Assembly: GCA_035527455.1 (NCBI GenBank)
Contig: DATLAN010000410.1
Coordinates: forward strand, 1 to 13,807
DNA length: 13,807 nt
Direction: 5' to 3'
Source of the DNA: DATLAN01 sp035527455
GTDB lineage: Bacteria > Planctomycetota > Planctomycetia > Pirellulales > Thermoguttaceae
The stretch's first letter is position 1, and every line of letters begins with the position of its first letter. The notes below the pieces were generated by a model. The model had not been told where the DNA came from. It worked only from the letters and a program-made list of their open reading frames with translations, and did not search any database. Below, piece by piece: positions 1 through 6,517 of this stretch. Position numbers and translations under genes: made by a program.

Positions 1-948
1 CTGAGCTTCAAGGACGAACATGGCGTGGAAGCCCTGCTCGAAGCGGCCCGGCTGCCCGGCGTCGATCGGGCCGAACCGATCTTGAACGTCGGCTGCACCT
101 TCTTCAACGGACCGTATCGCCGCAAGGGCGGCATCACCGGACTGGCACCCGACGCTACCTTGACCGTCCCCCGCGACCGCGACGCCAACGCGATCCGCGT
201 CCCTTCGGCCGGGCTGGCGATGAGCCGGAAACTGGCCGAGTTGCTGCATCTCGAGCGCGGCGACCTGGTCGGCTTCCGGCCGGTCAAGGGGCTCCGCGAG
301 CTGCACCAGGCCCCGGTGGTGGAGATCTCCGACGGTTACCTGGGCACCTCCGTCTACACCGACATCCATTATCTCAGCGGGTTGATCGGCGAGGAACTGG
401 CCGTCACCGGTGTGCAACTGGCCACCGATCGCGATCCGGCCCACATGGCGGCGCTCAATCGCGAGCTGAAACTCATGCCCGCGCTGCAGGCCGTCAACAC
501 CCGGGCGGACCTGATCGGAAGCCTGGAGACCTATCTGCTCGACGTGATCTGGTATATGGTCCTGGTGCTGGTCCTGTTTGCCGGGATTCTCTTCTTCGGA
601 AGCATCCTCAACTCCTCGCTGGTCAGCCTGGCCGAACGCCAGCGCGAGGTGGCCACGCTGCGGGTGCTGGGTTACGGGCCGTGGCAGATCGGCAGCCTGT
701 TGTTGCGCGAGAGCATGATCGTCACGCTGATCGGCACCGTGCTGGGCATGCCGATCGGCTATGGGCTGAGCGTGCTGACGGCCATGGCCTACGATACGGA
801 GATGTTCCGCTTTCCGGTGGTTTCGTCGGCGGCCACGTGGATCTGGACGGTCGTGCTGGCGGTGCTGTTCGCGCTGTTGGCCCACCTGTGCGTCCAACGG
901 GCCGTCCACCGCATGGATTGGCTCGAAGCGCTCCAGGCGAAGGAGTGA
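1..948 (+). CDS. ABC transporter permease, FtsX/MacB type, C-terminal part (5' end outside window)
   Basis: The reading frame is open from the first base, so the true start lies upstream; a GTG at 25 is only an internal valine. The visible 315 residues hold the end of an extracytoplasmic domain (about 1-175) followed by the FtsX core: a membrane segment near 182-206, then the conserved cytoplasmic loop LAERQREVATLRVLGYG (about 210-226), a second segment near 238-262 and a third near 278-298. This is the usual C-terminal half of a MacB/FtsX/DevC-like permease, which works with an ATPase and a periplasmic adaptor to move lipids, peptides or drugs from the inner membrane or periplasm. The HlyD-type adaptor follows 116 bp downstream on the same strand. 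The ATPase would be expected upstream, outside the window. The substrate cannot be told from sequence. Confidence 0.9.
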   Translation: MSFKDEHGVEALLEAARLPGVDRAEPILNVGCTFFNGPYRRKGGITGLAPDATLTVPRDRDANAIRVPSAGLAMSRKLAELLHLERGDLVGFRPVKGLRELHQAPVVEISDGYLGTSVYTDIHYLSGLIGEELAVTGVQLATDRDPAHMAALNRELKLMPALQAVNTRADLIGSLETYLLDVIWYMVLVLVLFAGILFFGSILNSSLVSLAERQREVATLRVLGYGPWQIGSLLLRESMIVTLIGTVLGMPIGYGLSVLTAMAYDTEMFRFPVVSSAATWIWTVVLAVLFALLAHLCVQRAVHRMDWLEALQAKE

Positions 949-950
949 TT

Positions 951-985
951 GCAAATTGAGAATTGCAAATTGCAAATTGTAAATT
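951..985 (+). repeat. Heptamer tandem array, five units (GCAAATT type)
   Basis: Starting two bases after the permease stop codon, the sequence is five consecutive 7-bp units: GCAAATT, GAGAATT, GCAAATT, GCAAATT and GTAAATT. It is strongly AT-rich in an otherwise GC-rich region. The rest of the 949-1064 spacer carries a palindrome (1006-1029) and no clear Shine-Dalgarno for the next gene. Period and copy number match the arrays around the S23 gene (11265-11299, 11749-11783), though the unit differs. Confidence 0.85.
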
Positions 986-1005
986 GAAGAGTGAATTCAT
1001 CCAAC

Positions 1006-1029
1006 AAGCCGCTTGCCGGCTTCGCAACC
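1006..1029 (+). repeat. Palindromic spacer repeat, variant of the AGCCGCTTGCGGCT family
   Basis: AAGCCG and CGGCTT pair around a five-base loop, followed by TCGCAACC. It differs from the copies at 7281-7300 and 13377-13396 by one extra C in the loop region and an A in place of the T of TAG. It reads in the sense direction of the permease and HlyD genes. Unlike the other copies it lies about 57 bp after the stop codon, behind the heptamer array. Confidence 0.7.
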
Positions 1030-1064
1030 AATAACCAACAGCTCCCCCACTGCAAAAACCTGCC

Positions 1065-2417
1065 ATGAAAACCAAACTCTGGCTCACCTCCGGCGTCCTC
1101 GTCTGCGGACTGATCGCCTGGGGCATCCTCCACGCGCTGACTTCCGGCGCTGCGGTCGAAGCGGCCCGAGCGACCAGGGGCTCCATCCGGACCTACGTGG
1201 ACGAACGGGCGAAAACCCGGCTGCCGAATACGTACCTGATCACCATGCCCTTCCCCGGCCGCATCGAACCGATCACCGTGACCGAAGGCATGCCGGTCTC
1301 GCAGGGGTATCCCGTAGCCCGAATCCTCCAAGAGGATCTCGATTTGGCACTGGAAGAGGCCCGGGCCGGCTTCGGCCAGGCCGAGGCGGCGGTGGCCGAA
1401 AACGCCGACGTGGGCGTGGAGCAGATCGTGCTGGACCAGACCTTGAAGATCGTCGAGTCGATGAAGACGGCCTCCGCCGCTTCCGCCGCCCGGGTCGAAG
1501 CGGCTCTGGCCGGATTGAAGTACGCCAACAGCGATCTGGAGCGAGTCGGCGAGCTTCGCAAGACGAATGCCCAAACGGAAAACGACCTGGAACGCGCGAT
1601 CCTTCGCCAGGCCCAATGCGACGCCGAGTATCGCCAGGCCGTCGAGATGCACAAGACGATGCAGTGGTTCGAGATCGCCACCGGCTTGATGCCCGGCATG
1701 GTCCAACAATACATGCAGCGCAAGGGCCTCACCGGGGCCGTGCTCGAGCGACAGAAGGCCCGTGCCGAGGCCCAGCGGCAACGGGCCGAGTTGGATTACC
1801 GGCGCGGCACGATGACCAGCCCCGTCGACGGCGTGGTGCTCGCCCGACACGTCACCAACGAACGCGTCCTGCCGGCCGGCACGGTGCTGGTGGAAATCGG
1901 CCAGTTGGAGAAGCTGGAAGTCGAGGCCGACGTGCTCACCCAGGACGTGGCCGACGTACGCGAAGGCCAGCCGGTCGAAATCTACGGTCCGGCCATCGGA
2001 AAAGAGGCGGCACGCGGGACGGTCCACCGGGTTTACCCGGCCGGATTCACCAAGATCAGCTCGCTGGGCGTCGAGCAGCAACGCGTGAACGTTGTCATCC
2101 GCTTCGAGCCCGCGGAGTTGAAGAGGCTGCTGGTCGAGCGTTCGCTGCGCGTGGGCTATCGCATCGGCGTGCGGATCGTCACGAGCCGGAAGGACAACGC
2201 CCTGCTCATTCCCCGGTCGGCCCTCTTTCGCAGCTCCGACGGACAGTGGCAAGTCTACGCCATCCGCGACGGCCGGGCGCGAATCCGGAACGTGCGGATC
2301 GGCCTGATCAACGACCACTGGGCCGAGATCCTCGAAGGCGTGGCCGAAGGCGAGCAGGTCGTCCAGTCGCCCGAGAGCACGCTGGTCGACGGTGCCCGCG
2401 TGAACGCCGCAAAGTAG
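1065..2417 (+). CDS. HlyD-family periplasmic adaptor (membrane fusion protein)
   Basis: A 450-residue protein of usual length for a membrane fusion protein that links an inner-membrane transporter to the outer membrane. An uncleaved N-terminal membrane anchor is visible at about 5-25. The first half of a biotinyl/lipoyl-like domain lies near 55-85 (MPFPGRIEPITVTEGMPVSQG). A long Glu/Ala/Arg-rich helical hairpin follows at about 90-245. The second lipoyl half is near 250-280 (TSPVDGVVLARHV), and beta-barrel and membrane-proximal domains run to the end. The ATG at 1065 precedes a normal membrane anchor; there is no obvious Shine-Dalgarno before it. It follows the ABC permease, so a MacA/DevB-like partner role is likely. 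Its stop codon TAG is the first triplet of a palindrome (2415-2437). Confidence 0.88.
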   Translation: MKTKLWLTSGVLVCGLIAWGILHALTSGAAVEAARATRGSIRTYVDERAKTRLPNTYLITMPFPGRIEPITVTEGMPVSQGYPVARILQEDLDLALEEARAGFGQAEAAVAENADVGVEQIVLDQTLKIVESMKTASAASAARVEAALAGLKYANSDLERVGELRKTNAQTENDLERAILRQAQCDAEYRQAVEMHKTMQWFEIATGLMPGMVQQYMQRKGLTGAVLERQKARAEAQRQRAELDYRRGTMTSPVDGVVLARHVTNERVLPAGTVLVEIGQLEKLEVEADVLTQDVADVREGQPVEIYGPAIGKEAARGTVHRVYPAGFTKISSLGVEQQRVNVVIRFEPAELKRLLVERSLRVGYRIGVRIVTSRKDNALLIPRSALFRSSDGQWQVYAIRDGRARIRNVRIGLINDHWAEILEGVAEGEQVVQSPESTLVDGARVNAAK

Positions 2418-2437
2418 CCATCTCGCTCCGCGAGATG
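2415..2437 (+). repeat. TAG-linked palindrome at the end of the HlyD gene
   Basis: TAGCC is followed by CATCTCGC, loop TCC, then GCGAGATG, a perfect 8-bp stem (2419-2437). The TAG is the HlyD stop codon. It has no U-tract, so it is not a textbook intrinsic terminator, but it could stabilise the mRNA end. A related copy faces it at 2486-2508. Confidence 0.8.
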
Positions 2438-2451
2438 CAGCCATATTTGGG

Positions 2452-2471
2452 CGAGACGATGCGAAGTCTCG
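2452..2471. repeat. Small inverted repeat between convergent genes
   Basis: CGAGAC (2452-2457) and GTCTCG (2466-2471) pair across eight bases. With the palindromes at 2415-2437 and 2486-2508 it fills much of the 94-bp spacer between the HlyD and hypE stop codons, so the spacer is a cluster of CGAGAC-type hairpins like a bacterial interspersed mosaic element. Confidence 0.6.
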
Positions 2472-2485
2472 GCGAGTTAAGGCCA

Positions 2486-2508
2486 CGTCTCGCGGAGCGA
2501 GACGGCTA
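2486..2508 (-). repeat. TAG-linked palindrome at the end of hypE
   Basis: Read on the - strand this is TAGC followed by CGTCTCGC, loop TCC and GCGAGACG, an 8-bp stem. hypE ends in TGA at 2512-2514, three bases before this TAG. It is the same family as 2415-2437 with one base change in each arm, and points the opposite way, so each convergent gene has its own copy in sense orientation. Confidence 0.8.
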
Positions 2509-2511
2509 CTA

Positions 2512-3603
2512 TCAGCAAATCCTCGGCATCTGCTCGCCGGAGAGCAGGTCGATGATCCGGCCGCCGCCCAAAGGGCTGCGAAGCTCGACCAGCCCGGGGT
2601 GCTCGGCGGTCGCCGTGCCGATGATCGCCGCCTGCGGAGCGGCCGGGTGGGATCGCATGATCTCCAAAACGCAATCCGCCGCCTCGGCCGGCACGAAAGC
2701 GACCAGCCGGCCCTCGTTGGCCACGTAGAGCGGATCGAGCCCGAGCAGCTCGCACGCGCCGGCGACCGGCTCGGCGACGGGGATCGTCGCTTCCTGAAGC
2801 TCGATGCCCACCGCGGCGTCGGCGGCGATCTCGCTGAGCGCCGCGGCCAGCCCGCCGCGGGTGAGGTCGCGCAGGCAATGCACGTCGGCCCCGGCGGACG
2901 TCATCGCCTCGACCAGTCCGGCCAGCGAAGCGCAGTCGCTGGGAAGCGCCCCTTCGAAACTCAGCCCCTCGCGGACCGACATGATGGCGATACCGTGGCG
3001 GCCGAGGTCTCCGCTGAGCAGGACGGCGTCGCCCGGTGCGACCCGGGCGGGCGAGACGTCGACCCCCTCGGGCACGATTCCGATTCCGGACGTGTTGATG
3101 AACACCCCGTCGCCCTTGCCGCGATCGACGACCTTGGTGTCGCCGGTGACGATCCTCACGCCCACTTCGGCCGCCGCTTGGCGCATCGAATCGACGATGC
3201 GGCGGAGCGTCTCCATGGCGAAGCCCTCTTCCAAGATGAAGCCCGCGCTCAGCGCCAGCGGCTTCGCGCCCGCCATGGCCAGATCGTTCACCGTGCCGTA
3301 GACGGCCAGCTTGCCGATATCGCCGCCGGGAAAGAACAACGGGCTGACGACGAACGAATCGGTGGTAAAGGCCAGCCGCGTCCCGGCGAACTCCACCACG
3401 GCACTGTCATGCGGCGGCCTCCGCCTTGTGGGAGGCGTCTTTGACGGCGACTCTCCCCCCGCCTCGAACGCCGGCAAGAAAAGCCCCTCGATCAATCCCC
3501 GCATCAACCGCCCGCCGCCGCCATGGGCAAGCTGCACGGTGGGGTGGTCCCCCAGCGGGATCGGGCAACTGACGTTGAATTCCTTCGGGGTTTCTTCGTT
3601 CAT
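2512..3603 (-). CDS. hypE: Hydrogenase maturation protein HypE (carbamoyl dehydratase)
   Basis: HypE dehydrates the carbamoyl group that HypF loads on its C-terminal cysteine, forming the thiocyanate used to build the cyanide ligands of [NiFe]-hydrogenase. The protein ends in the diagnostic PRIC (Cys363). Other AIRS/PurM-family marks are LAHGGGGRLM (25-34), TTDSFVV (80-86), FFPGGDIGKLA (90-100), NDLAM (106-110) and GDTKVV (154-159). The ATG at 3603 was chosen because it is preceded by GGAAGAGG and gives MNEETPKEF; the longer frame to 3726 only translates a palindromic spacer. At 363 aa it is slightly longer than the usual 330-350, owing to a Pro/Arg-rich stretch at 51-65 (see 3409-3453). No hypA, B, C, D, F or hydrogenase gene is in the window, so it is an orphan here. 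Confidence 0.93.
   Translation of the reverse strand: MNEETPKEFNVSCPIPLGDHPTVQLAHGGGGRLMRGLIEGLFLPAFEAGGESPSKTPPTRRRPPHDSAVVEFAGTRLAFTTDSFVVSPLFFPGGDIGKLAVYGTVNDLAMAGAKPLALSAGFILEEGFAMETLRRIVDSMRQAAAEVGVRIVTGDTKVVDRGKGDGVFINTSGIGIVPEGVDVSPARVAPGDAVLLSGDLGRHGIAIMSVREGLSFEGALPSDCASLAGLVEAMTSAGADVHCLRDLTRGGLAAALSEIAADAAVGIELQEATIPVAEPVAGACELLGLDPLYVANEGRLVAFVPAEAADCVLEIMRSHPAAPQAAIIGTATAEHPGLVELRSPLGGGRIIDLLSGEQMPRIC
3409..3453 (-). repeat. Repeat-like in-frame insertion within hypE
   Basis: This stretch encodes the Pro/Arg-rich residues 51-65 of HypE (ESPSKTPPTRRRPPH), absent from the Escherichia coli protein as I recall it. Its DNA contains a palindrome, GCCTCC (3417-3422) against GGAGGC (3431-3436), and looks like planctomycete spacer repeats rather than coding sequence. 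It lies in the variable stretch before the conserved TTDS motif, where family members differ in length, so the enzyme can plausibly tolerate it. That it is a captured repeat is an inference. Confidence 0.5.
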
Positions 3604-3647
3604 CGGCACAACCTCTTCCGGCAAACTCACGGCTGAAACGATCGATT

Positions 3648-3723
3648 GGGTGGCACGCCCTGAGGAACGAAGGGCGTGGTACGTCGGGAAAACACGCCCT
3701 TCGTTCCTCAGGGCGTGCCACCC
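3648..3723. repeat. Perfect 31-bp inverted repeat between sulfatase and hypE
   Basis: The arms 3648-3678 and 3693-3723 are exact reverse complements over 31 bp, separated by 14 bp. Each arm also contains its own smaller palindrome (CGCCCT and AGGGCG around nine bases). So this is a pair of REP-like units in head-to-head order, as in a BIME. It occupies half of the 157-bp spacer upstream of hypE. In RNA it would form a very stable hairpin that could end or trim a transcript running from the sulfatase into hypE, though no T-run follows it on either strand. Confidence 0.93.
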
Positions 3724-3760
3724 CAAAGTTTACGCCAACGATGTCAAGAACCGTTTGGTG

Positions 3761-5113
3761 CTAACGATGCGACGACCGCATGACGCCCTGGAGCCCTTCG
3801 ACGATCTCGGGGTGCTTCTCGGCAATGTCTAGCGTCTCGCCGAGATCGCTGTCAAGATCGAACAGTTCGGTATCTCCCGTGGGCGGCAACCGGACCGCCT
3901 TCCACTTGCCCATCCGTACGGCCTGCTTACCGCCGAATTCCCAATAGAGATATTCGTGCTTCCGCTGTTCGTGCTCCCGGCCGAGCAAGGTCGGCAGGTA
4001 GCTGATCCCGTCGAGGTTCGGCGGGGTCTTGATGCCCGCCAGGTCGCACGCCGTGGGCAGGAAGTCCCAGAAGGCCGAGACGTGATCGGTCACTTGGCCC
4101 GGCGCGATCCTGCCCGGCCAGCGGGCGATCAAGGGCACGCGGATCCCGCCCTCGTACAGATCGCGCTTGATTCCCCGCAAGGGGCCGTTGCTGTCGTTGA
4201 AGTCCGGGTCGGCGCCGCCCTCGCGGTGCGGGCCGTTGTCGCTGCTGAACAGCACGAGCGTCTTCTCGTCCAACCCCAACTCCTTCAGCTTCGCCAGCAG
4301 CCGGCCGACGTCGGCGTCCATCCGGGTGATCATCGCGGCGTGGCCCTTCTGCGGCTCGGGCCAGTCGGTGTCGGCGTAGGGCTCCAGCGACGGCACCTCC
4401 ATCCCCTCGCGTCCCGCCTCGTTGTTGGCGTGCGGAATGTTCAACGGCAGATAAAGGAAAAACGGCTTCTCGTGGTTGCGTTCGATGAACTCCAGCGCCT
4501 CTTCGGCGAACAAATCGTGGGCGTATTGTGCCCGCTGGATGGCCACGCCGGCCCCGTCCGGCCGCGGCTGGGCCACCTTGTTGCCCACAAGCGGCACGCG
4601 CTGATCGTTGCGGAAGAGATACTCGGGATAGTAATTGTGGGCGTGCCACATGTTCAGGTAGCCGAAGAAATAATCGAACCCGTTCTGCTGCGGATCGCCG
4701 GGCGGGGGCGGATGGCCGATGCCCCATTTGCCGATGGCGGCGGTCGTGTAGCCGGCCTGTTTCAGCAGTTCGGCCACCGTCACGTCTTCCGGCTCGAGCA
4801 GCCCCGGCGAATTGCTGCGGATCCGCGCGTGCCCGGTGTGCACGCCGGTCATCAGCACGCACCGCGAAGGGGCACAGACGGTGCTGCCGGCGTAATGATC
4901 GGTGAAACGGATCCCCTCGGCGGCCATCCGATCGAGCGCGGGCGTCTTGATCCGCTTCTGCCCGTAGCAGCCCAGATCCCCGTAGCCGAGATCGTCGGCG
5001 AGGATGAAGACGAGATTCGGCCCGGCCGGCCCGGTCTCCGCGGCGTCGGTTGAAGCGGACGCGAAGACCGCGGCCAAAACCACCACGGCACAGCAAAGCG
5101 TTGGGCGCGACAT
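3761..5113 (-). CDS. Secreted sulfatase, arylsulfatase-like (S1 family)
   Basis: A 450-aa type I sulfatase that should hydrolyse sulfate esters, probably on a polysaccharide or glycoside; the substrate is not deducible. A Sec signal peptide covers about residues 1-25, with a likely cut near TDAA-ET. The active-site signature C-A-P-S-R starts at Cys80, the residue converted to formylglycine by a maturase, followed by VLMTG. Metal ligands are Asp40-Asp41 (ILADD) and Asp292-Asn293 (SSDNG). GKWGIGH (128-134) and IPHAN (227-231) provide other active-site residues. The ATG at 5113 is fixed by an excellent Shine-Dalgarno, AAGGAGGT, eight bases upstream. Such enzymes are very numerous in planctomycetes. 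A perfect inverted repeat follows before hypE. No matching sulfatase maturase or transporter is nearby. Confidence 0.94.
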   Translation of the reverse strand: MSRPTLCCAVVVLAAVFASASTDAAETGPAGPNLVFILADDLGYGDLGCYGQKRIKTPALDRMAAEGIRFTDHYAGSTVCAPSRCVLMTGVHTGHARIRSNSPGLLEPEDVTVAELLKQAGYTTAAIGKWGIGHPPPPGDPQQNGFDYFFGYLNMWHAHNYYPEYLFRNDQRVPLVGNKVAQPRPDGAGVAIQRAQYAHDLFAEEALEFIERNHEKPFFLYLPLNIPHANNEAGREGMEVPSLEPYADTDWPEPQKGHAAMITRMDADVGRLLAKLKELGLDEKTLVLFSSDNGPHREGGADPDFNDSNGPLRGIKRDLYEGGIRVPLIARWPGRIAPGQVTDHVSAFWDFLPTACDLAGIKTPPNLDGISYLPTLLGREHEQRKHEYLYWEFGGKQAVRMGKWKAVRLPPTGDTELFDLDSDLGETLDIAEKHPEIVEGLQGVMRSSHR

Positions 5114-5121
5114 GGATGCGC

Positions 5122-5129
5122 ACCTCCTT
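5122..5129 (-). promoter_or_regulatory. Strong Shine-Dalgarno of the sulfatase gene
   Basis: AAGGAGGT on the - strand, eight bases before the ATG at 5113. It is the best ribosome binding site in the window; most other genes here have weak or no match. Confidence 0.8.
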
Positions 5130-5160
5130 CTATTGGATCATTGTGTGGTGATCGGGAGGA

Positions 5161-5278
5161 ACCGGCAACAGAGCCTCAGGCCGAACCGGCAAGCCCATTG
5201 TAGGCCACCGAGCCGCCGTCGCCCAGCCCCTTGGACCAGTAAGACCAATCACCGGCAAGAAACACGGTGTTTGCCGGC
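5161..5278 (-). repeat. Repeated ACCGGCAA words upstream of the sulfatase
   Basis: The 240-bp spacer 5114-5353 has no convincing gene. It holds three + strand copies of ACCGGCAA (5161-5168, 5185-5192, 5251-5258) and one inverted near-copy, TTGCCGGC (5271-5278). The last two form a hairpin (CCGGCAA 5252-5258 with TTGCCGG 5271-5277) with a further partly paired AACAC/GTGTT inside. The first two copies start 24 bp apart. The words could be operator half-sites for the sulfatase or simply a decayed repeat; the sequence does not decide. No good -35/-10 pair was seen. Confidence 0.4.
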
Positions 5279-5353
5279 AGTTCCAAACAGTACGGAATAG
5301 AGAAGAGGCCCCCGTACTTCCTCGGGGAGACATCCGGTACGCGAATTCCGGAT

Positions 5354-5617
5354 CTACGAATTGCCGACCGAATCGCAAGCGTCCTGGCAGATGTCGCGGA
5401 GTTCGTCGACAGAGACGTCTTCCAGACGTTTGCCCCGCTTGTCGAGATGCTCGTTGATCTTCACGGCCGTCTCTTGCATGACGGCATGAGTTTCCTGGCT
5501 TCCCCCGGCCAGCACGTAGTTCTTTCCCCGGGTGAGTCGGGTGTGTCCGTCGTCGCCGTCGAGGCCCAGGCCCAAAAGAGCGGCCGAACGGTGTTGTGCA
5601 TCGGTGCGTTTTACCAT
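5354..5617 (-). CDS. Small conserved-looking protein of unknown function (87 aa)
   Basis: The product starts MVKRTDAQHRSAALLG and contains GLGLDGDDGHTRLTRGKNYVLAGGSQETH, then an amphipathic helical part to the end (VMQETAVKINEHLDKRGKRLEDVSVDELRDICQDACDSVGNS, split here as two helices). I recognise the style of small hypothetical proteins widespread in planctomycetes but no named domain. The coding look is good: sensible composition, no low complexity, acidic C-terminus, no membrane segment. It starts 48 bp after the FHA gene on the same strand, so the two are probably cotranscribed. The ATG at 5617 has only a weak purine stretch (GAAGAAA) upstream. Confidence 0.72.
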   Translation of the reverse strand: MVKRTDAQHRSAALLGLGLDGDDGHTRLTRGKNYVLAGGSQETHAVMQETAVKINEHLDKRGKRLEDVSVDELRDICQDACDSVGNS

Positions 5618-5665
5618 CGTTTCTTCAGCCGGAGTGGTCGGGCAGGGATCTCGGATGCGTTGATC

Positions 5666-6289
5666 TCACTTGCGTTCGAAGAACTGCTTGAGCATTTCGT
5701 TGGCCGCATCGCGGGTGTTTTGGGGAGCCGCTTTCTTCTGCTGATCGAGCTGGGCGGGCCTTTCTTCCTTCTTCGGTAATCCGCCCGCCTTGGCCGCAAC
5801 TTCTGCCGCTTTTTTTCTGGCCGCCAGCGTGTCGCGCAACGTCTGAGTCGTGGCCGTCCCGGCGTCGTCAACACCTTCGTCCTCGGCGAGCCAATCGCCA
5901 ATGATGTCCTCATCGTTATCGGCAGCCGACTCGACCGTTCGGGCGGCCGCCTCCTGGACGTTGCGGACCTTGGATTTCCTCTTCCCGCCGATGCTCACCG
6001 ACAACTGGACCTCGAACTCCAGCGGCCCGATCTTCAGATGATCGCCCGTCTTCAACTCCCGTTCGGAATCGATCCGCTCGTCGTTGACGTACGTGCCGTT
6101 GGAACTGCCCAAGTCGCGTACGGCTGCGGCTCCCCCGCGGAGGAGAATCTCGGCGTGCCGCCGGCTGACGCGGTCGCTCTGGGGCCGCAAATGGCACTCC
6201 GGGGCACGACCGATGAGGAACTTCGGTCCGGCCACGGACACCGCCCGGCCGGCGCTCTTGCCACCTACAAGGATCAGTTTGACTTCCAC
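5666..6289 (-). CDS. FHA-domain protein with disordered charged tail
   Basis: A 207-aa cytoplasmic protein. Residues 1-95 form a forkhead-associated domain, which binds phosphothreonine peptides. The diagnostic residues are Gly27-Arg28 (FLIGRAPECHL), SRRHAE (42-47) and GSSNGTYVN (61-69). The region after about 100 is rich in Lys, Glu, Ala and Gln, looks disordered, and ends in a short amphipathic helix (ANEMLKQFFERK). It could be a readout for Hanks-type Ser/Thr kinases, which planctomycetes have in number, but no kinase is adjacent. The start is GTG at 6289, preceded by GAGGAAGG; starting later would break the first beta strand. A 228-bp spacer separates it from the LipM-like gene and the 87-aa gene follows 48 bp downstream. 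Confidence 0.9.
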   Translation of the reverse strand: MEVKLILVGGKSAGRAVSVAGPKFLIGRAPECHLRPQSDRVSRRHAEILLRGGAAAVRDLGSSNGTYVNDERIDSERELKTGDHLKIGPLEFEVQLSVSIGGKRKSKVRNVQEAAARTVESAADNDEDIIGDWLAEDEGVDDAGTATTQTLRDTLAARKKAAEVAAKAGGLPKKEERPAQLDQQKKAAPQNTRDAANEMLKQFFERK

Positions 6290-6371
6290 GGGCCTTCCTC
6301 ACTGCGAACGGGCAAGGAGACGGGACTGGGTGATTAGAACAAATCGAGATACCGCCGTGAAGAACAGATCC

Positions 6372-6422
6372 AAGGGGGGCGTTTCGGGATATGATTCTCG
6401 GGTGGAACATTCCCCCCTTTTT
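6372..6422. repeat. G-tract/C-tract inverted repeat in the spacer before the FHA gene
   Basis: AAGGGGGG (6372-6379) and CCCCCCTT (6412-6419) can pair across about 32 bases; five T residues follow on the + strand. On the - strand, the direction in which the neighbours are transcribed, no U-tract follows, so it is not a good terminator for the LipM-like gene. The remainder of 6290-6517 shows nothing recognisable. Confidence 0.35.
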
Positions 6423-6517
6423 GGGCAAAACCGGCCAGCGAGCCCACTGCTCTCCATTTGTTATCGTAGCACCCGGGGGTCGCCGCGTCAAAAGGCTTCT
6501 TGCGATGTGTTGGCGCC

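Noticed and set aside
789..2486. Very long open frame on the - strand across the permease and HlyD genes, and a similar long + frame at 1013-2728
   Set aside because: Both are frame shadows in GC-rich DNA: the + strand frames have clear FtsX and HlyD domains, while these translate to unstructured His/Asp/Gly- or Arg/Pro-rich sequence with no motif.
3604..3726. Extension of hypE to an upstream ATG at 3726, adding 41 residues
   Set aside because: The added residues translate the perfect inverted repeat, and the ATG at 3603 has a better ribosome site and matches the family start.
3742..3747. TTGACA (- strand), a perfect -35 hexamer upstream of hypE
   Set aside because: No acceptable -10 hexamer at 16-18 bp; the expected place is GC-rich and enters the inverted repeat.
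5176..5270. Another - strand frame in the same spacer giving a Gly-rich peptide that contains FLAGDWSYWSKG and ends in NGLAGSA
   Set aside because: It reads plausibly and could be a small peptide or gene remnant, but it has no clear start with a ribosome site and no family I recognise; not strong enough to annotate.
5130..5378. 82-aa frame on the - strand in the sulfatase leader
   Set aside because: No recognisable domain, irregular composition, overlaps the end of the 87-aa gene and runs across hairpins; probably chance.
6372..6422. Intrinsic terminator after the LipM-like gene
   Set aside because: The stem is only about 8 bp with a loop of about 32 bases, and the T-run is on the wrong strand for the genes transcribed here. 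Kept only as a low-confidence inverted repeat.
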